NCBI RefSeq assembly: GCF_037893015.1
Contig: NC_133663.1
Coordinates: forward strand, 1,329,333 to 1,393,332
Direction: 5' to 3'
Source of the DNA: Macrotis lagotis
Taxonomy: Eukaryota; Chordata; Mammalia; Peramelemorphia; Peramelidae
DNA: 64,000 bases
A program made the position numbers and the translations under genes. Each line of letters starts with the position of its first letter. The first letter of the stretch is position 1. The notes beneath the pieces were generated by a model. The model did no database searches, was not told the origin of the DNA, and saw only the letters and a program-made list of their open reading frames with translations. Positions 33,466 through 43,700 of this stretch are shown here, one piece after another.

Positions 33466-34441
33466 ATAAAATGCATGGGAGCAAGCACACAGTCTTGCTT
33501 CTTTCTTTTGGTAACTGGGAATGCACAAGAGTGGTTATCCAGAACCCGAGCAAGCAAACCATTTTGAAGTTGATGTACAAAACCGATGAACTTCTCTAGG
33601 CAACCAAATTTTGACATAATTTTCCACAAGCCCTCATGACTGATAGTATCAAAGGCCTTGGTCAGATCTACAAACATTGTGTTCAGACCTCTGTTCTGCT
33701 CCTGGCATTTCTCTTGGAATTGTTGTCAGACAGCAAACACCATATTGACTGTTCTTGATCCTTTCTGAAGCCACACTGCTTCTCAGGTAGATGACCATCT
33801 TTCAGGTGAAGGATCAGACTACTATGGAGGACTCTGGCAAGATTCTCTCCAGCAAAGACTAGGAGAAAGAACCTCCACCCCCTATAATTGTCACAGGATA
33901 ACCTATTTCCCTTTCCTTTATAGAGATGGATAATGGAGGCAGCCTTGAACTCTCAGGGAATGAACTCACCTTACCATAAATCGTGGAAGATTTCATTCAG
34001 CTTTTGTATGAGCAGTGGATCCCCTGTCTTGTAAATCTCAGTTGGAATAGAATCAGCACCAGGAATTTTGCCACCTGAGAGAAGCCTAATGACATTCAAA
34101 ATGTCTTCTTCAGTTGGAAATTCAGCTAGGGAAGGATTGAATTCAACCTGAAGTATATAGTTAGTGGCTTCAGCATTGGTTGATGACAGCCTGTTAAGAA
34201 CACTTTGTGTTGCTCCATCCACACCAAGAAGTTGAAGTGCACCATAGGTTTTTGACCCATAAATAGCTTTGGATTATTACCATCACCATAAAACTGAATT
34301 TCATCAATTATGATGGATACAGCTTCTCTTAGCAGTTCAGAGAGCTAAGACAACCCTGGGAGACTGTTATGGAAAACATCATCCACATCTTGATGAGAAA
34401 AAAACCCACAGAATCTGAATAAACACAATTGTCACTTTTTT

Positions 34442-34570
34442 TTAGGGTTTTTTTTTTTGCATGGCAAATGGGGTTAAGTGGCTTGCCCAAGGCCACACAG
34501 CTAGGTCATTATTAAGTGTCTGAGGCTGGATTTGAACTCAGGTATTCTGCACCACTTAGCTGCCCCCCAA
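34442..34570 (-). repeat. Marsupial SINE (minus) with 16-bp target-site duplication
   Basis: Poly-T then TTTTTGCATGGCAAATGGGGTTAAGTGGCTTGCCC, ending CTTAGCTGCCCCCCAA. Flanked by CAATTGTCACTTTTTT at 34426-34441 and 34571-34586. Confidence 0.92.
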
Positions 34571-34639
34571 CAATTGTCACTTTTTTAAAAAGTTCTTTTA
34601 TGTTTTTCTTTCCTATCCCTGGTTTTCTTTCTTTTTTCT

Positions 34640-34835
34640 TAGTCCCAATTACATACATAATATGTAAACATGTTAAACACAAATGTACAACATTGACTTA
34701 ACTGCTTGCTGTTGGGGGCAAGGGGGTGGGAAGGGAGGGTGGAAGAAAATTGTGTAACATAAATATGCTAGTGGATGAATGTTGAAAAACTTTCATAATA
34801 TGTAATTGGAAAAATAAAATAAAATATCAATGAAA
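34640..34835 (+). mobile_element. Short LINE-like 3' end with A-rich tail
   Basis: GGGGGTGGGAAGGGAGGGTGG, GGATGAATGTTGAAAAACTTTC, TAATTGGAAAAATAAAATAAAATATC resemble a LINE 3' end. It separates two parts of the RTE element. Family uncertain. Confidence 0.4.
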
Positions 34836-35028
34836 AATCCTGAATTTCATCTCTAACTGAACCAAGAATTCTCTGTCTCTCTAAGCCTTGATTGTACTTT
34901 TTTTTGTTGAAGTTAAATGCTGCCTTCTTAAAGATGGATAACCTATCCTGCAGGTAAACACTCTAGAGTTCTCATTTTTTGTTTATGTTTAGCAACTTTT
35001 GAATTTCCCCATCTTCATTAAAGCAAAC

Positions 35029-35178
35029 TTTTTTTTTTTGCAAGGTAAATGGGGTTATTAAGTGTCTTACCCAAGATCATACAGTTAGGCAATTAAGTGT
35101 CTGAGGCTGGATTTGAACTCAGGTACTTCTGACTCCAGGGCTGGTGCTCTATCCACTGCCCCACCTAGCCACCCCTCC
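35029..35178 (-). repeat. Marsupial SINE (minus) inside the RTE LINE
   Basis: TTTTTTTTTTGCAAGGTAAATGGGG to CCCACCTAGCCACCCC; flanks TTAAAGCAA on both sides (35020 and 35180) look like a short target-site duplication. Confidence 0.88.
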
Positions 35179-35221
35179 TTAAAGCAATCTTGATGTTTGT
35201 GAGTATTTTGGTCCTAATGAG

Positions 35222-35425
35222 TTAGTGTTGTTTGTCCTTTATTCTTGAGGAAGACTGTGACACCAGGGAGGTGAATTGGATTTAAGTGAGAGGGCTGTGC
35301 AAAGGCACCAGTCTTCACTTTCTCCTCCAGGACCATCTGGATCCAGTGGCAAGATATTAATCAGGTCATTTGGAAATGGTCCTGGAAGCAGTTGGAGACC
35401 TTGGCCTTTTAAAGCTAAGGTCTTT
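35222..35425 (-). repeat. Marsupial long-type SINE (minus)
   Basis: TGTTGTTTGTCCTTTATTCTTGAGGAAGACTGTGACACCAGGGAGGTG and CAGGACCATCTGGATCCAGTGGCAAGAT: reverse complement of the ...GAACGAAGGACAAACAACA type. Confidence 0.85.
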
Positions 35426-35889
35426 AACAAGTCTCTATTTGACAGAGATAATAACTATTCAGTGGTTAAGGACAGGTAAGAAATGAAGCAGAAACTGTTC
35501 TCTTTTATCTAATCAAAATAAAAACCAAAAGAATCAATCTAGGAAGGGAAGACCCTCAGGTCAAAACAGAAACAATATTTACTTTCACTTTGAGTCAATC
35601 AGGCTCCAACAAATGGGGCTTGGCCTGGGACCTACAGTTAAGTAATGAAGGAGAGTCAGAGTAATTTGGGTTTAAGGCATGGCCTTTAAGACAGAAATCT
35701 AGCCCATAAATCCCAAGATATCATGTGAGGTTTTAGCAATCAAAACTTAAATTCCTTTGGGCAGAGCATCTGCAGATAAGGGTATGAATACACTATGTGG
35801 ACAGAGGGAGAGAGGGGAGGGAGAAAAGGAGCTGTATTGCCCAACTGGAAATGGCCAGTTGAATCTCTAGTGGGGCAGCTGTTATTATT

Positions 35890-36100
35890 CACAGGTTGTT
35901 GTGTGTCCTATATTCTCAAAGCTGTTCATAACCTAACATCAGGAGGGACATGTCATGACTTGCAAGTCAATTGGATTTAAGGGAGGGAGGGCTGTGCAAA
36001 GTCACCAGCCAAGTCTCTCCTTCAGAACCATGTGGATCCAGTGGCAAGATATGCAGTGGAAGACCTTGACCTTTTTGAAGTGAAGGCCTTTTTCACAGGT
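35890..36100 (-). repeat. Marsupial long-type SINE (minus, diverged)
   Basis: ACATGTCATGACTTGCAAGTCAATTGGATTTAAGGGAGGGAGGGCTGTGCAAAGTCACC and AACCATGTGGATCCAGTGGCAAGATAT. Confidence 0.8.
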
Positions 36101-36760
36101 CTCAGTCTATTTATTTTTACTAGGTTAAAAAGGTCTCGGTGCCCTGCATGCATGTTTCAGAAGGGATCAAAGAATGGTCCCCAGGGAGGTTACAGGGTCC
36201 AGTGAAGGATATAGGAAACTGTCCTTCCCCCTGGCTCTGAATCAAGAGGCCTGAAAGACAAAGTTTCTGGGTAATTAACAATCGATTTATTAATGAGTTT
36301 AGTTAATAATCAATAAACTGATGGTCAGGTGTTTCTCCTGGCAACCAAGGAGAAAAACCTGAAAGTCTTAAAAATATGTTTTTAAAGAAATGCTCCCAAC
36401 AAAGTGAAAGGCAGCCCTGAGCGGTGAACATTAGTGAGGAGGTGGGCTAGGAGATTCTTTTGCTCCTCTTGCTGAGAACACGAAAGTAGCATGAGACTGA
36501 GCTGCCTCCAGTCCTAGAGGGGGGAATCCATGTGCATCCGGACTCCTCTGGTGGTTAATGGAGAGGTACAAGGACAGGACTCCTATCCTCTGGGGTATTG
36601 TGTTCACTCACCCAACAGAAATGCGGACAGTGATAGGGCAATTTTATATCCTTTGGGAGACTCCATCAAGAGACAAAGTGGGATCCTCATTTAGCAATTT
36701 ACTTATTAATATAATGGACAAAATAATTTCTCTCACTATCCGCACTCCGTCTTTGGTGTC
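36100..36760. other. Unassigned 660 bp upstream of the MYBBP1A CpG island
   Basis: AT-richer sequence (for example AACAATCGATTTATTAATGAG at about 36278) with no coding exon, no splice-site pairs and no repeat that I can name securely. It could be an old LTR fossil, but no terminal repeats or primer-binding site were recognised. Confidence 0.3.
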
Positions 36761-36764
36761 AAGG

Positions 36765-36895
36765 CAGTGGGGTTAGGTGACTTGCCCAAGGCCACACAGC
36801 TGGTAATTATGAAGTGTGTGAGACCGGATTTGAACTCGGTCCTCCTGACTCCAGGGCCGGGGCTCCATCCGCTGCAGCACGTAGCCGCCCCTCGG
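36765..36895 (-). repeat. Marsupial SINE (minus) abutting the MYBBP1A CpG island
   Basis: GGCAGTGGGGTTAGGTGACTTGCCCAAGGCCACACAGC to CATCCGCTGCAGCACGTAGCCGCCCC. Its left end is truncated, and CpG-dense sequence starts where it stops. Confidence 0.88.
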
Positions 36896-37276
36896 AAACC
36901 TGCCCCGAGCCCACGCCGCCCCTGAGGACATTTCCCCGCAGTATCGCGTTCGGGCTCCATTCGGAAGGGGAGCGGGTCCTGTGGCTGGACGATGCCTCCG
37001 GCCCCGGGCCGCAGGGCCAGGCCTGCCCGCGGCTGGGCGAGGAGGGGGCCCCCAAGCTGGAAGCGGGCCCGGGGCCTCCCGAGGCTGGCCGGCTCCCCGG
37101 ATCTGGGCCGGGGGCACCGACACAAGGGGGGCCAGCCGGATCCTCCCCGAGACCCCGGGCCGTTGGCTGCCCTTGTCTGCCCGCCGGGTGGTTCTGGGGC
37201 GAGGCCGGAGCCGGGCAGGAGCGGCCTCTCCGGGCCGGCCGCGGGCGCGTCAGCACCACGGACAGCGCCGGCCCGG

Positions 37277-37306
37277 CCCCGGCCCCGGCCCCGGCCCCGG
37301 CCCCGG
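37277..37306. repeat. CCCCGG hexamer tract upstream of MYBBP1A
   Basis: Five perfect tandem CCCCGG units lie about 400 bp before the MYBBP1A start codon, the same hexamer found around LHFPL7-like exon 1. Confidence 0.85.
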
Positions 37307-37473
37307 CTGCCCTGGGCAGGCAGCGCCCCCTCCGCCGGGCAGATCGCCGCCCTGCTCGGCCCGGGCTTCGGGTCCGGGGGGCGGGAGGGGGCGCGGACGG
37401 CGAGGCCCGGGGCGGGGGGCTGCGGGAGCTGGAGAAGGGCGGGGGAGGGGGAGGGGCCCCGCTCCGGACGCAC

Positions 37474-37632
37474 AGGCGCAGAGCGGACTTCCCGCGCCCC
37501 GGCCCCGCCCCCGCGTCGCACGCAGGCGCAGAACCCGCGCCGCCGGGCCCGGCTCCGCCCACCGCGGGCGCGCCGGCGCAGAACCGGCTCCGCGCTCCCC
37601 GGCCCCGCCCTCCCCTGGCCGCGCAGGCGCAG
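37474..37632 (+). repeat. 50-bp-periodic promoter array (GGCGCAG + GC box)
   Basis: GGCGCAG motifs recur with starts at about 37474, 37524, 37574 and 37625 (spacing 50, 50, 51). The first three are each followed by a GC box (CCCCGCCC or CTCCGCCC) at 37503, 37553 and 37603, again 50 bp apart. The spacer sequences have diverged, so this looks like an old tandem duplication of a promoter module. Confidence 0.8.
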
Positions 37633-37706
37633 CGGCTCCCTGCTCCGGAAGCAGTGCGGCGCGGTCGCCCCCGGAAACACGTGGGTCGTCCCCGGCGCGG
37701 CGCGGT

Positions 37707-40700
37707 ATGGTGGGCACGCGGAGCTCCCGGGGCGCGCGGGGGTCGCGGGCCGCGGCCAAGGCGGCGGAGGCGGCGGCCGAGCGGGGGCCCCCCGAGGTGG
37801 CGGAGGAGGTCGCGGAGGAGGTCGCGGAGGAGGAGGCGGAGGGGGCCGGCGGGGCGGAGCGGGAGGCCCCAGACCCCGGCCCGGCCCCCGGCCCGGCCCC
37901 CGGCCCGGCCCCGGCGCCGCTGCTGCAGCAGAGCCGGGACTTTCTGGACCTCTTCTGGGGCATCGCCAAGGCGGCCCAGGAGGAGCGGCTGGCGGCCACG
38001 GCGGCGCTGGTGCAGCGGCTGCGGGAGCGGCCCCAGGTGCGGGCCGGGGGCCGGGGGTGGTGCGGACCGGGGGCCCGGGGTGGTGCGGGCCGGGGGCCCG
38101 GGGTGGTGCGGGCCGGGGGCCCGGGGTGGTGCGGGCCGGGGGCCCGGGGTGGTGCGGGCCGGGGGCCGGGGGTGGTGCGGACCGGGGGTGGTGCGGGCCG
38201 GGGGCCGGGGGGTGGTGCGGACCGGGGGTGGTGCGGGCCGGGGGCCGGGGGTGGTGCGGGCCGGGGGCCCGGGGTGGTGCGGGCCGGGGGCCCGGGGGTG
38301 GTGCGGGCCGGGGGTGGTGGGGGCCGGGGTCCCCCGCGGTGGGCCGGGCCGGGCCTCACCCTCCCTCCCCGCAGGAGGCCGAGCTCCAGTACGCGCTGAG
38401 GAGGCTGGTGGAGGGCCTGGGCGCCACCCGCGAGGCCGCGCGGCCGGGCTTCAGCCTGGCCCTGAGCCAGGTGAGGAGGGGGCGGGGGCTGGGGGCTGGG
38501 CCACGGCTTTGAGGGCGTCCTGACCCGCTGGGGCAGCAGAGGGCATCCCGCGAGCTTCTCCCCCCAGGTGCTGCAGGTGCTGGAGGACGTCCCCTTGCAG
38601 AGCGTCTTGGAGCTGATCCGGGAAAAGCACGACCTGCAGAAGAAGGTGAGGGGAGCTCCTGACCACGACCCCGCCCCGCTGGGCAGCCTCTGGGCACAGC
38701 AGGGGGTCCCCAGGGCCCGGGCTTCTTGACTATGTACCACCTGCCCTGCCAGGGCTGGTGCGGGGTCAGAAGGGGGGACGGCACCAGCCAGCTGAGGGTT
38801 GTCTTCCAAACGCTCTTGTAGAAACATCTGCGCACCGCTGCCTTCGGGAACTTTTTTGGGGTCTTGGCACTGTTTCAGTCTGGTCGCCTGGTAAAGGTGA
38901 GTGTGCCAGTGCAGCTCTGGGGAAGCAGAAGAGGAAGGGGGGAGGGAAGTGTGGTATAGCCCTCTCCCCCCCCCCCCCCCCCCATCACACACATCTCCAT
39001 CCTTGGACACATGTACATCTCTGCCCACCTCTCCCAACCCATCACCAAACCTTGGACTTGTTCCCTTCTCAGGACCACAAGGTCCTGGCAGAAGCCGTTC
39101 AGCTCCTCCAGAGCCTGGTTCAACATCGCAACCACCTCCAGGACCTGCCTCGCCAGACCTTGGTGGACATCCTCTCCGAGGTAGGGCTGAGGAAATGCTC
39201 CTCAGACGCTCTCATGGGCAGGGACCCCTGCCCGGCAGCCGTGGTCCTCAGCCTGAAGGCACCATCACCTGGCCCCACAGCAGGGAATCGTAGGGAGCCA
39301 ACCGGGGCAGACCCATCAAGGGGGTGGCCAATCCTCAGGGCAGCCGTTTTCATGCTGGCTTCCTCTGCCCACCCAGATACCAGAACCTGTGTTTGAGGGG
39401 GTCCTGTTCAGCACCCTCCAGACTGACTTTGCTTCGGCCTTCAGCACCCCAGAACAGCTGCAGCTTCTCCTGGTTGGGCTCCAGAAGTTCCCCCATGTCC
39501 TACAGCCCAAGAAGCTGAAGAAGCTCCTGGGCTCAGCTTCTGTGGTCACCAAGGAGACCATCCCCAGGTGTGGGCAGTGGGGAGGGGGTGCTGTCTTCTT
39601 AGGGCCCTAGGGCTAGGTGCAGCTTCCGGGGGTCACAAACCCTTGGCTGAGATCCTAAGCACTCTTCCAGGTCAGCTCTGTGTGTCTGAGGCTTGGAGCC
39701 ACCCTTCCTTCCTGTGTTGGCACATCCTTGCTCTGGGTTTCTTGGGTGATTCCCAGGCAGGTCTTGAGCCAGAACCAGGTCGAACCTCAGCTCTTTTCCC
39801 AACCTCTTGAGCGTGGACAGCTCCATTCCTCCTCCCCACCCCCACCCCAAGGCTCTGGGTTCCATGTCTGCCAGGCTCAGGGCTTAGACTAGAGGCAGAA
39901 TCAGGCAATTGGGGTCTCTGAGTTTGGTCACCATGGTGATTTGGGAACCTCCTGCAGGTTGGTGGAAGTTCTAAATGCAGCAGCAAAGTCTGTGAAGAAG
40001 GAGAAGGTTCTGCCACCCGTGGGGTTGGACCTCCTACGGGTTGCCCTGCAGGAGGGGGCCTTGGAGCTCTTCTGGAAGGAGGTGGTGGAGAAAGGGCTTC
40101 TGCAGGAGCACTCTGGGCCTGGCAGGTGCTGCTCAGGGAAGCCTGGCAGGTGGTGGGAGGCAGCTTGTGGACTGAGCTGTGGCTGAGGGGGAGGTGGGGC
40201 ACTGGGCTGGGCCCCCCTGCCACTGGGGAGGGGGGTGGGAGCAGATGCTCCTAGGAGGAGGTTTCGATGCCCTCATCCCTCACTTCAGTTACACAGCCTT
40301 CCGTCTGCTGGGCAGTGCCCTGCCCTTACTGTCTCTGGAGCAGTTGCACGTGGTCCTCAGTGGAGAAGTGATGCGGCGCTATGGTGACCATGTGCTCTCC
40401 GCTCAGGTAGGCCTGGGTTCACCCTAGAGGACGGGGGCAGACCTTTCACTGGGGGAAGGCTAGGGCCAGGGTGGGGATAGGGGTGCAGAGAGCCGAGTCA
40501 GAAGGGTCTCTCCCTCTCACTGCCCTTCAACCAGCCATCCTTACAGGCTTGGAGCCCTCATCCTCCACCCTCCCCCTCCAGCTCCCCTCCAGGTTCAAGT
40601 TTGCCCCAGAAATGGAGAAGTATGTGAGCAACTTCTTGGAGAGCTGCCCAGACCCCGAGAAGCAGCTGGCTGTGCTCGTGGCCTTCTCGTCCCTCACCAA

Positions 40701-43700
40701 CCAGGGCTACCCCGTGGTGCCCAGCTTGTGGCCAGTGGTGAAGCACCTGCAGCCCGAGGCCTTGCTCCGCTACAGCCACTGGCTGCAGGCCATGTTCCTC
40801 CACCCTGACCTCAGCAAGTGCCTCGAGTTCAGCACCAGCCGACAGAAGAAAAACGCAGCCGAGGATGAAAGGGGGCGCGTGGTGACGTAAGTCCCTGGGC
40901 CTGCCCCCCCCCCAAAGTAGCTGACGGCTGGACACTGCCCAGGAGCCCAGACCGCTGGCACCAACCCATCTGATCCTCCCTCCCTCAGGACTGAGAAGTC
41001 TGTGTTCCGTCTGCGAAAGTGGCTCATTCAGCGACTGACCAGCATCGTGGAGAACCCCCAGGTGACGAAGGATGAGGCCTTCGTCATGGGCATAGCTAGG
41101 TGGGTGAGCTGCCCCCTCTGGGGCTCCCTCCTCTCCTCCATCAGTTGAACCCTAAGTTCTAGTTCCCATTCCACAACCCCTTTTTTCTGAGATGTTGCTG
41201 TCCAGCAGCAAGGCAGGGCAGCTGCAATGAGCCACCTGACCTGGGTCTCTGGGGTGGGGTTGGAGGTTTTCCTGGTTCAGAGACTTGTCCTTAAAGGAAA
41301 GGACTTGGCCAAGCCCAGAAACACCTCCCACTAGCGACCTAACCTGACTCGCAGCCAGGGATGGCATGCTTCTGCCTTCAGACTGGGCAACAGAGAAGAC
41401 CCACCACCCCTAATTGCCCGTGGCCCTCTCTGGCTTCACAGTGGGTGGACCTACCTGGCAAGAGGAAGGGGAGCCATTCTAGGAATCCCCCAATTCAGGG
41501 ACTGGGGGCACCAAGTCATCCGACCCAACCTCTCCCTAGCTCCAGTCCGCACCCTGCAGCCTTCCCACCCTCCCTCTCAGTGGCCTCCACTTCTAGTCAC
41601 ACACCTCCCCCTCCCCCCATTCCCTCCAGGTTCTGCTTTTTCCATTCCTTCTTTGGGACAAAGAAGCCATCCAAGGGCATTCCTGAGTCAGAGCAGCAAG
41701 TGTCCATCCCCCTGGACAGTGAGACCAGAGATGCCACAGGGAACGCCTTCTTCAGGTGGGTCCTGCAGATGATGTGGGGAGCCAGCCCCCACCCCCCATC
41801 GTAGCATGTCTCCTGACCCCAGTGCTGGAGGCTGGCCTTCTCTCCCTTCGGAGACCCTCACCTCTCCCTTTGGGTAACTCCCCACCACTGCCTCTCCCTT
41901 CCTCTGGCTCTCCTTCCTTTTCCCAGGACCTGTCTCTGAATGTTCTTCTGTGGGCTGCTAGTTGGTGTCTAATAACTGCTGCGCTGTTTGAACCATTTTG
42001 AGAGCTGTCCTCCCATTTTGCAGATGAGCTAGGCTGCCTCTGAGACTCATGGGTTCTGTTGGCCAGGGGGGTGGTGAGTGGTCTGACACTGACCTGCTTT
42101 CCCAGCTTGCTGCAAACTCTGAACTCCCTGCCCTTGTTGGGAGAAGCCCCCAAGACAGCACCAATCCAGCTCAAGGGAAAGGGTAGCCATGGCATCATGG
42201 CGGATGGCCAGCTCTGGACCCAGCACCTGGTGCACTATGCAGACCTGCTGCTGTCCCACAAAAAAAATGTCCAGCCTGTGAAGCCCTTCACCACTGAGGA
42301 GAAGGCCTCCTGGGACCGGTGAGCCTGCGTAGCCTGGTAGGGAAGGGCCCGGGGCCCAAGACCCGGACGAGGGGCTGACACCCCTGCAACTTCCACCCCC
42401 CTCTCTCTCCAGGATGCTGCAGTTTGCGGATCAGCTACAGGAACAGGCCAAGGACACCCGTGCGGCTGAGATCACGGCCTTCCAGCAGCTTCTGCTTCTG
42501 GTGGGCATCCACCTCTTCAAGGTGCGTGGGGGCAGCTGCCCACTTCAGACCCTGAACGGGGGTGTTGTCATCCCCATTTTATAGATGAGGAAACTAGGAG
42601 GCTAGACCCGGGTGCCTCAGTCTCCCTTCCTGAGGGCAGGAGCGCAACGGTCTTTTCTGGGAGCATAGCACATGGGAGCAGAGGCTTCTGGTCCCTGGGT
42701 GACCTTTGACTTGCCCCCTCCTCTCTCTTGGGCTTCCCATTCCCCTGTCCAAGATGGGGCAGAACCTTCGGGCTTTCCCAACTCACCTTCATGTCTTTCC
42801 TCCAGACCCCAGGGGAGTGCGTCGACCTGTTGAGTGACCTGCAACACTGCATCAAGAAAGCCCTGGACAAGAAGACCAAGAAAGCGGCAGCCGGTGAGCC
42901 CCCCGCCCTGCCCCATGTCCCCAGGGTGGCCCTTCCCAGTGCTGGCCCCCATGGAGCCTGCTCCCCTCCTGGTCCCCCTTCCCACAGCTTCCCCTGATGC
43001 TCCTGGCCTGGGTCTCTCAGCAGGTCCGGAGGAGCCCCAGTGGGTGGAGGTGATGGTAGAGATCCTGCTGACGCTGCTGTCGCAACCCAGCCGCCTCATT
43101 CGCCAGGTCTCCCGCAGTGTGTTTGCCCGCATCTGCCCACACCTAAACCGCCAGGCGCTGCAGCTGATCCTGGATGTGAGTGGGGGCACCTTCCTGCCCA
43201 GTGTGGGGAGGAAGCCTGCGGCCCCTTGCCCAGGGTGTCACCCCTCCCCCTTTTCCATCTGCAGGTACTGGACCCCGATCAAGAGGAGGACGGGGCGGTG
43301 GTAGTCACGGAGGAGCCCGGCAAGAGGAAGAGGCCAACTGGGAAGGTAGGAGCGGGAGTGGGAGCTGTGGGGGAGACTGGTACCATGAGACTCCATGGCG
43401 CACGGGGCAGGGGTATGGCCCGGACCGAGCCACCGAGCCTAGCCTGTGTCTCAGGATGAGAGTGAGGAGAACTCGGCTGGTGACAAGGACGGCTCGGAGG
43501 ATGGTTCAGATGACAGCGAGGCAAGTGATGATGAGGATGCTGACGAGGCCAGCGACTGCGAGGTGGACAGTGGCTTCCGGCAGCAGTTGATGAACGTGCT
43601 TCAGGCAGGAAAGGCTCTGGTGAGTCAGGGCGATGGAGACGGGAGGCAGGTGCCCCCCCCCCTCCCCGGCTCCCAGCCTCATTAGCACCTTGGCAGAGGG

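Larger units (their letters stand above)
33120..35215 (-). mobile_element. RTE-type LINE (non-BovB) reverse transcriptase, interrupted by younger insertions
   Basis: Minus-strand pieces in order from 35.2 kb: an N-terminal stretch near 35190, LLSGGKIPGADSIPTEIYK at 33971-34222, FVDLTKAFDTISHEGLWKIM with CVLAP at 33450-33680, and IFSMIFSAMLSDTFK with YHTHGKLFNLKKLQ at 33142-33300. These match a widespread vertebrate RTE-like reverse transcriptase (LTKAFDT = RT motif A region). At least three younger elements sit inside. The clade assignment is from memory of the motif set. Confidence 0.65.
36890..38540 (+). promoter_or_regulatory. MYBBP1A: CpG island and promoter of MYBBP1A
   Basis: Dense CpG sequence begins where a minus-strand SINE ends (about 36895) and runs through exons 1-2. 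It has several GC boxes, GGCGCAG (NRF1-like) motifs, ETS-like CCGGAA at 37645-37650 and 37671-37676, and a palindromic CACGTG E-box at 37678-37683, 24 bases before the ATG. No TATA box is apparent. E-box plus NRF1/ETS/Sp1 sites fit a housekeeping ribosome-biogenesis gene; that they are used is inference. Confidence 0.75.

Noticed and set aside
33120-35215. BovB as the identity of the RTE element
   Set aside because: The motifs (LTKAFDTISHEGLWKIM, GGKIPGADSIPTEIYK) match the other common vertebrate RTE-like lineage, not the BovB IDYAKAFDCVDHNKLW pattern.
36100-36760. Possible solo LTR fossil upstream of MYBBP1A
   Set aside because: The sequence has an LTR-like feel, but I see no TG...CA ends, no duplication and no primer-binding site, so it was left unassigned.
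36736-39037. Very long open frames on both strands around MYBBP1A exon 1 (up to 595 codons)
   Set aside because: Low stop-codon density in CpG islands and the intron 1 minisatellite makes long frames by chance. Only the frame giving exons 1-3 matches MYBBP1A.
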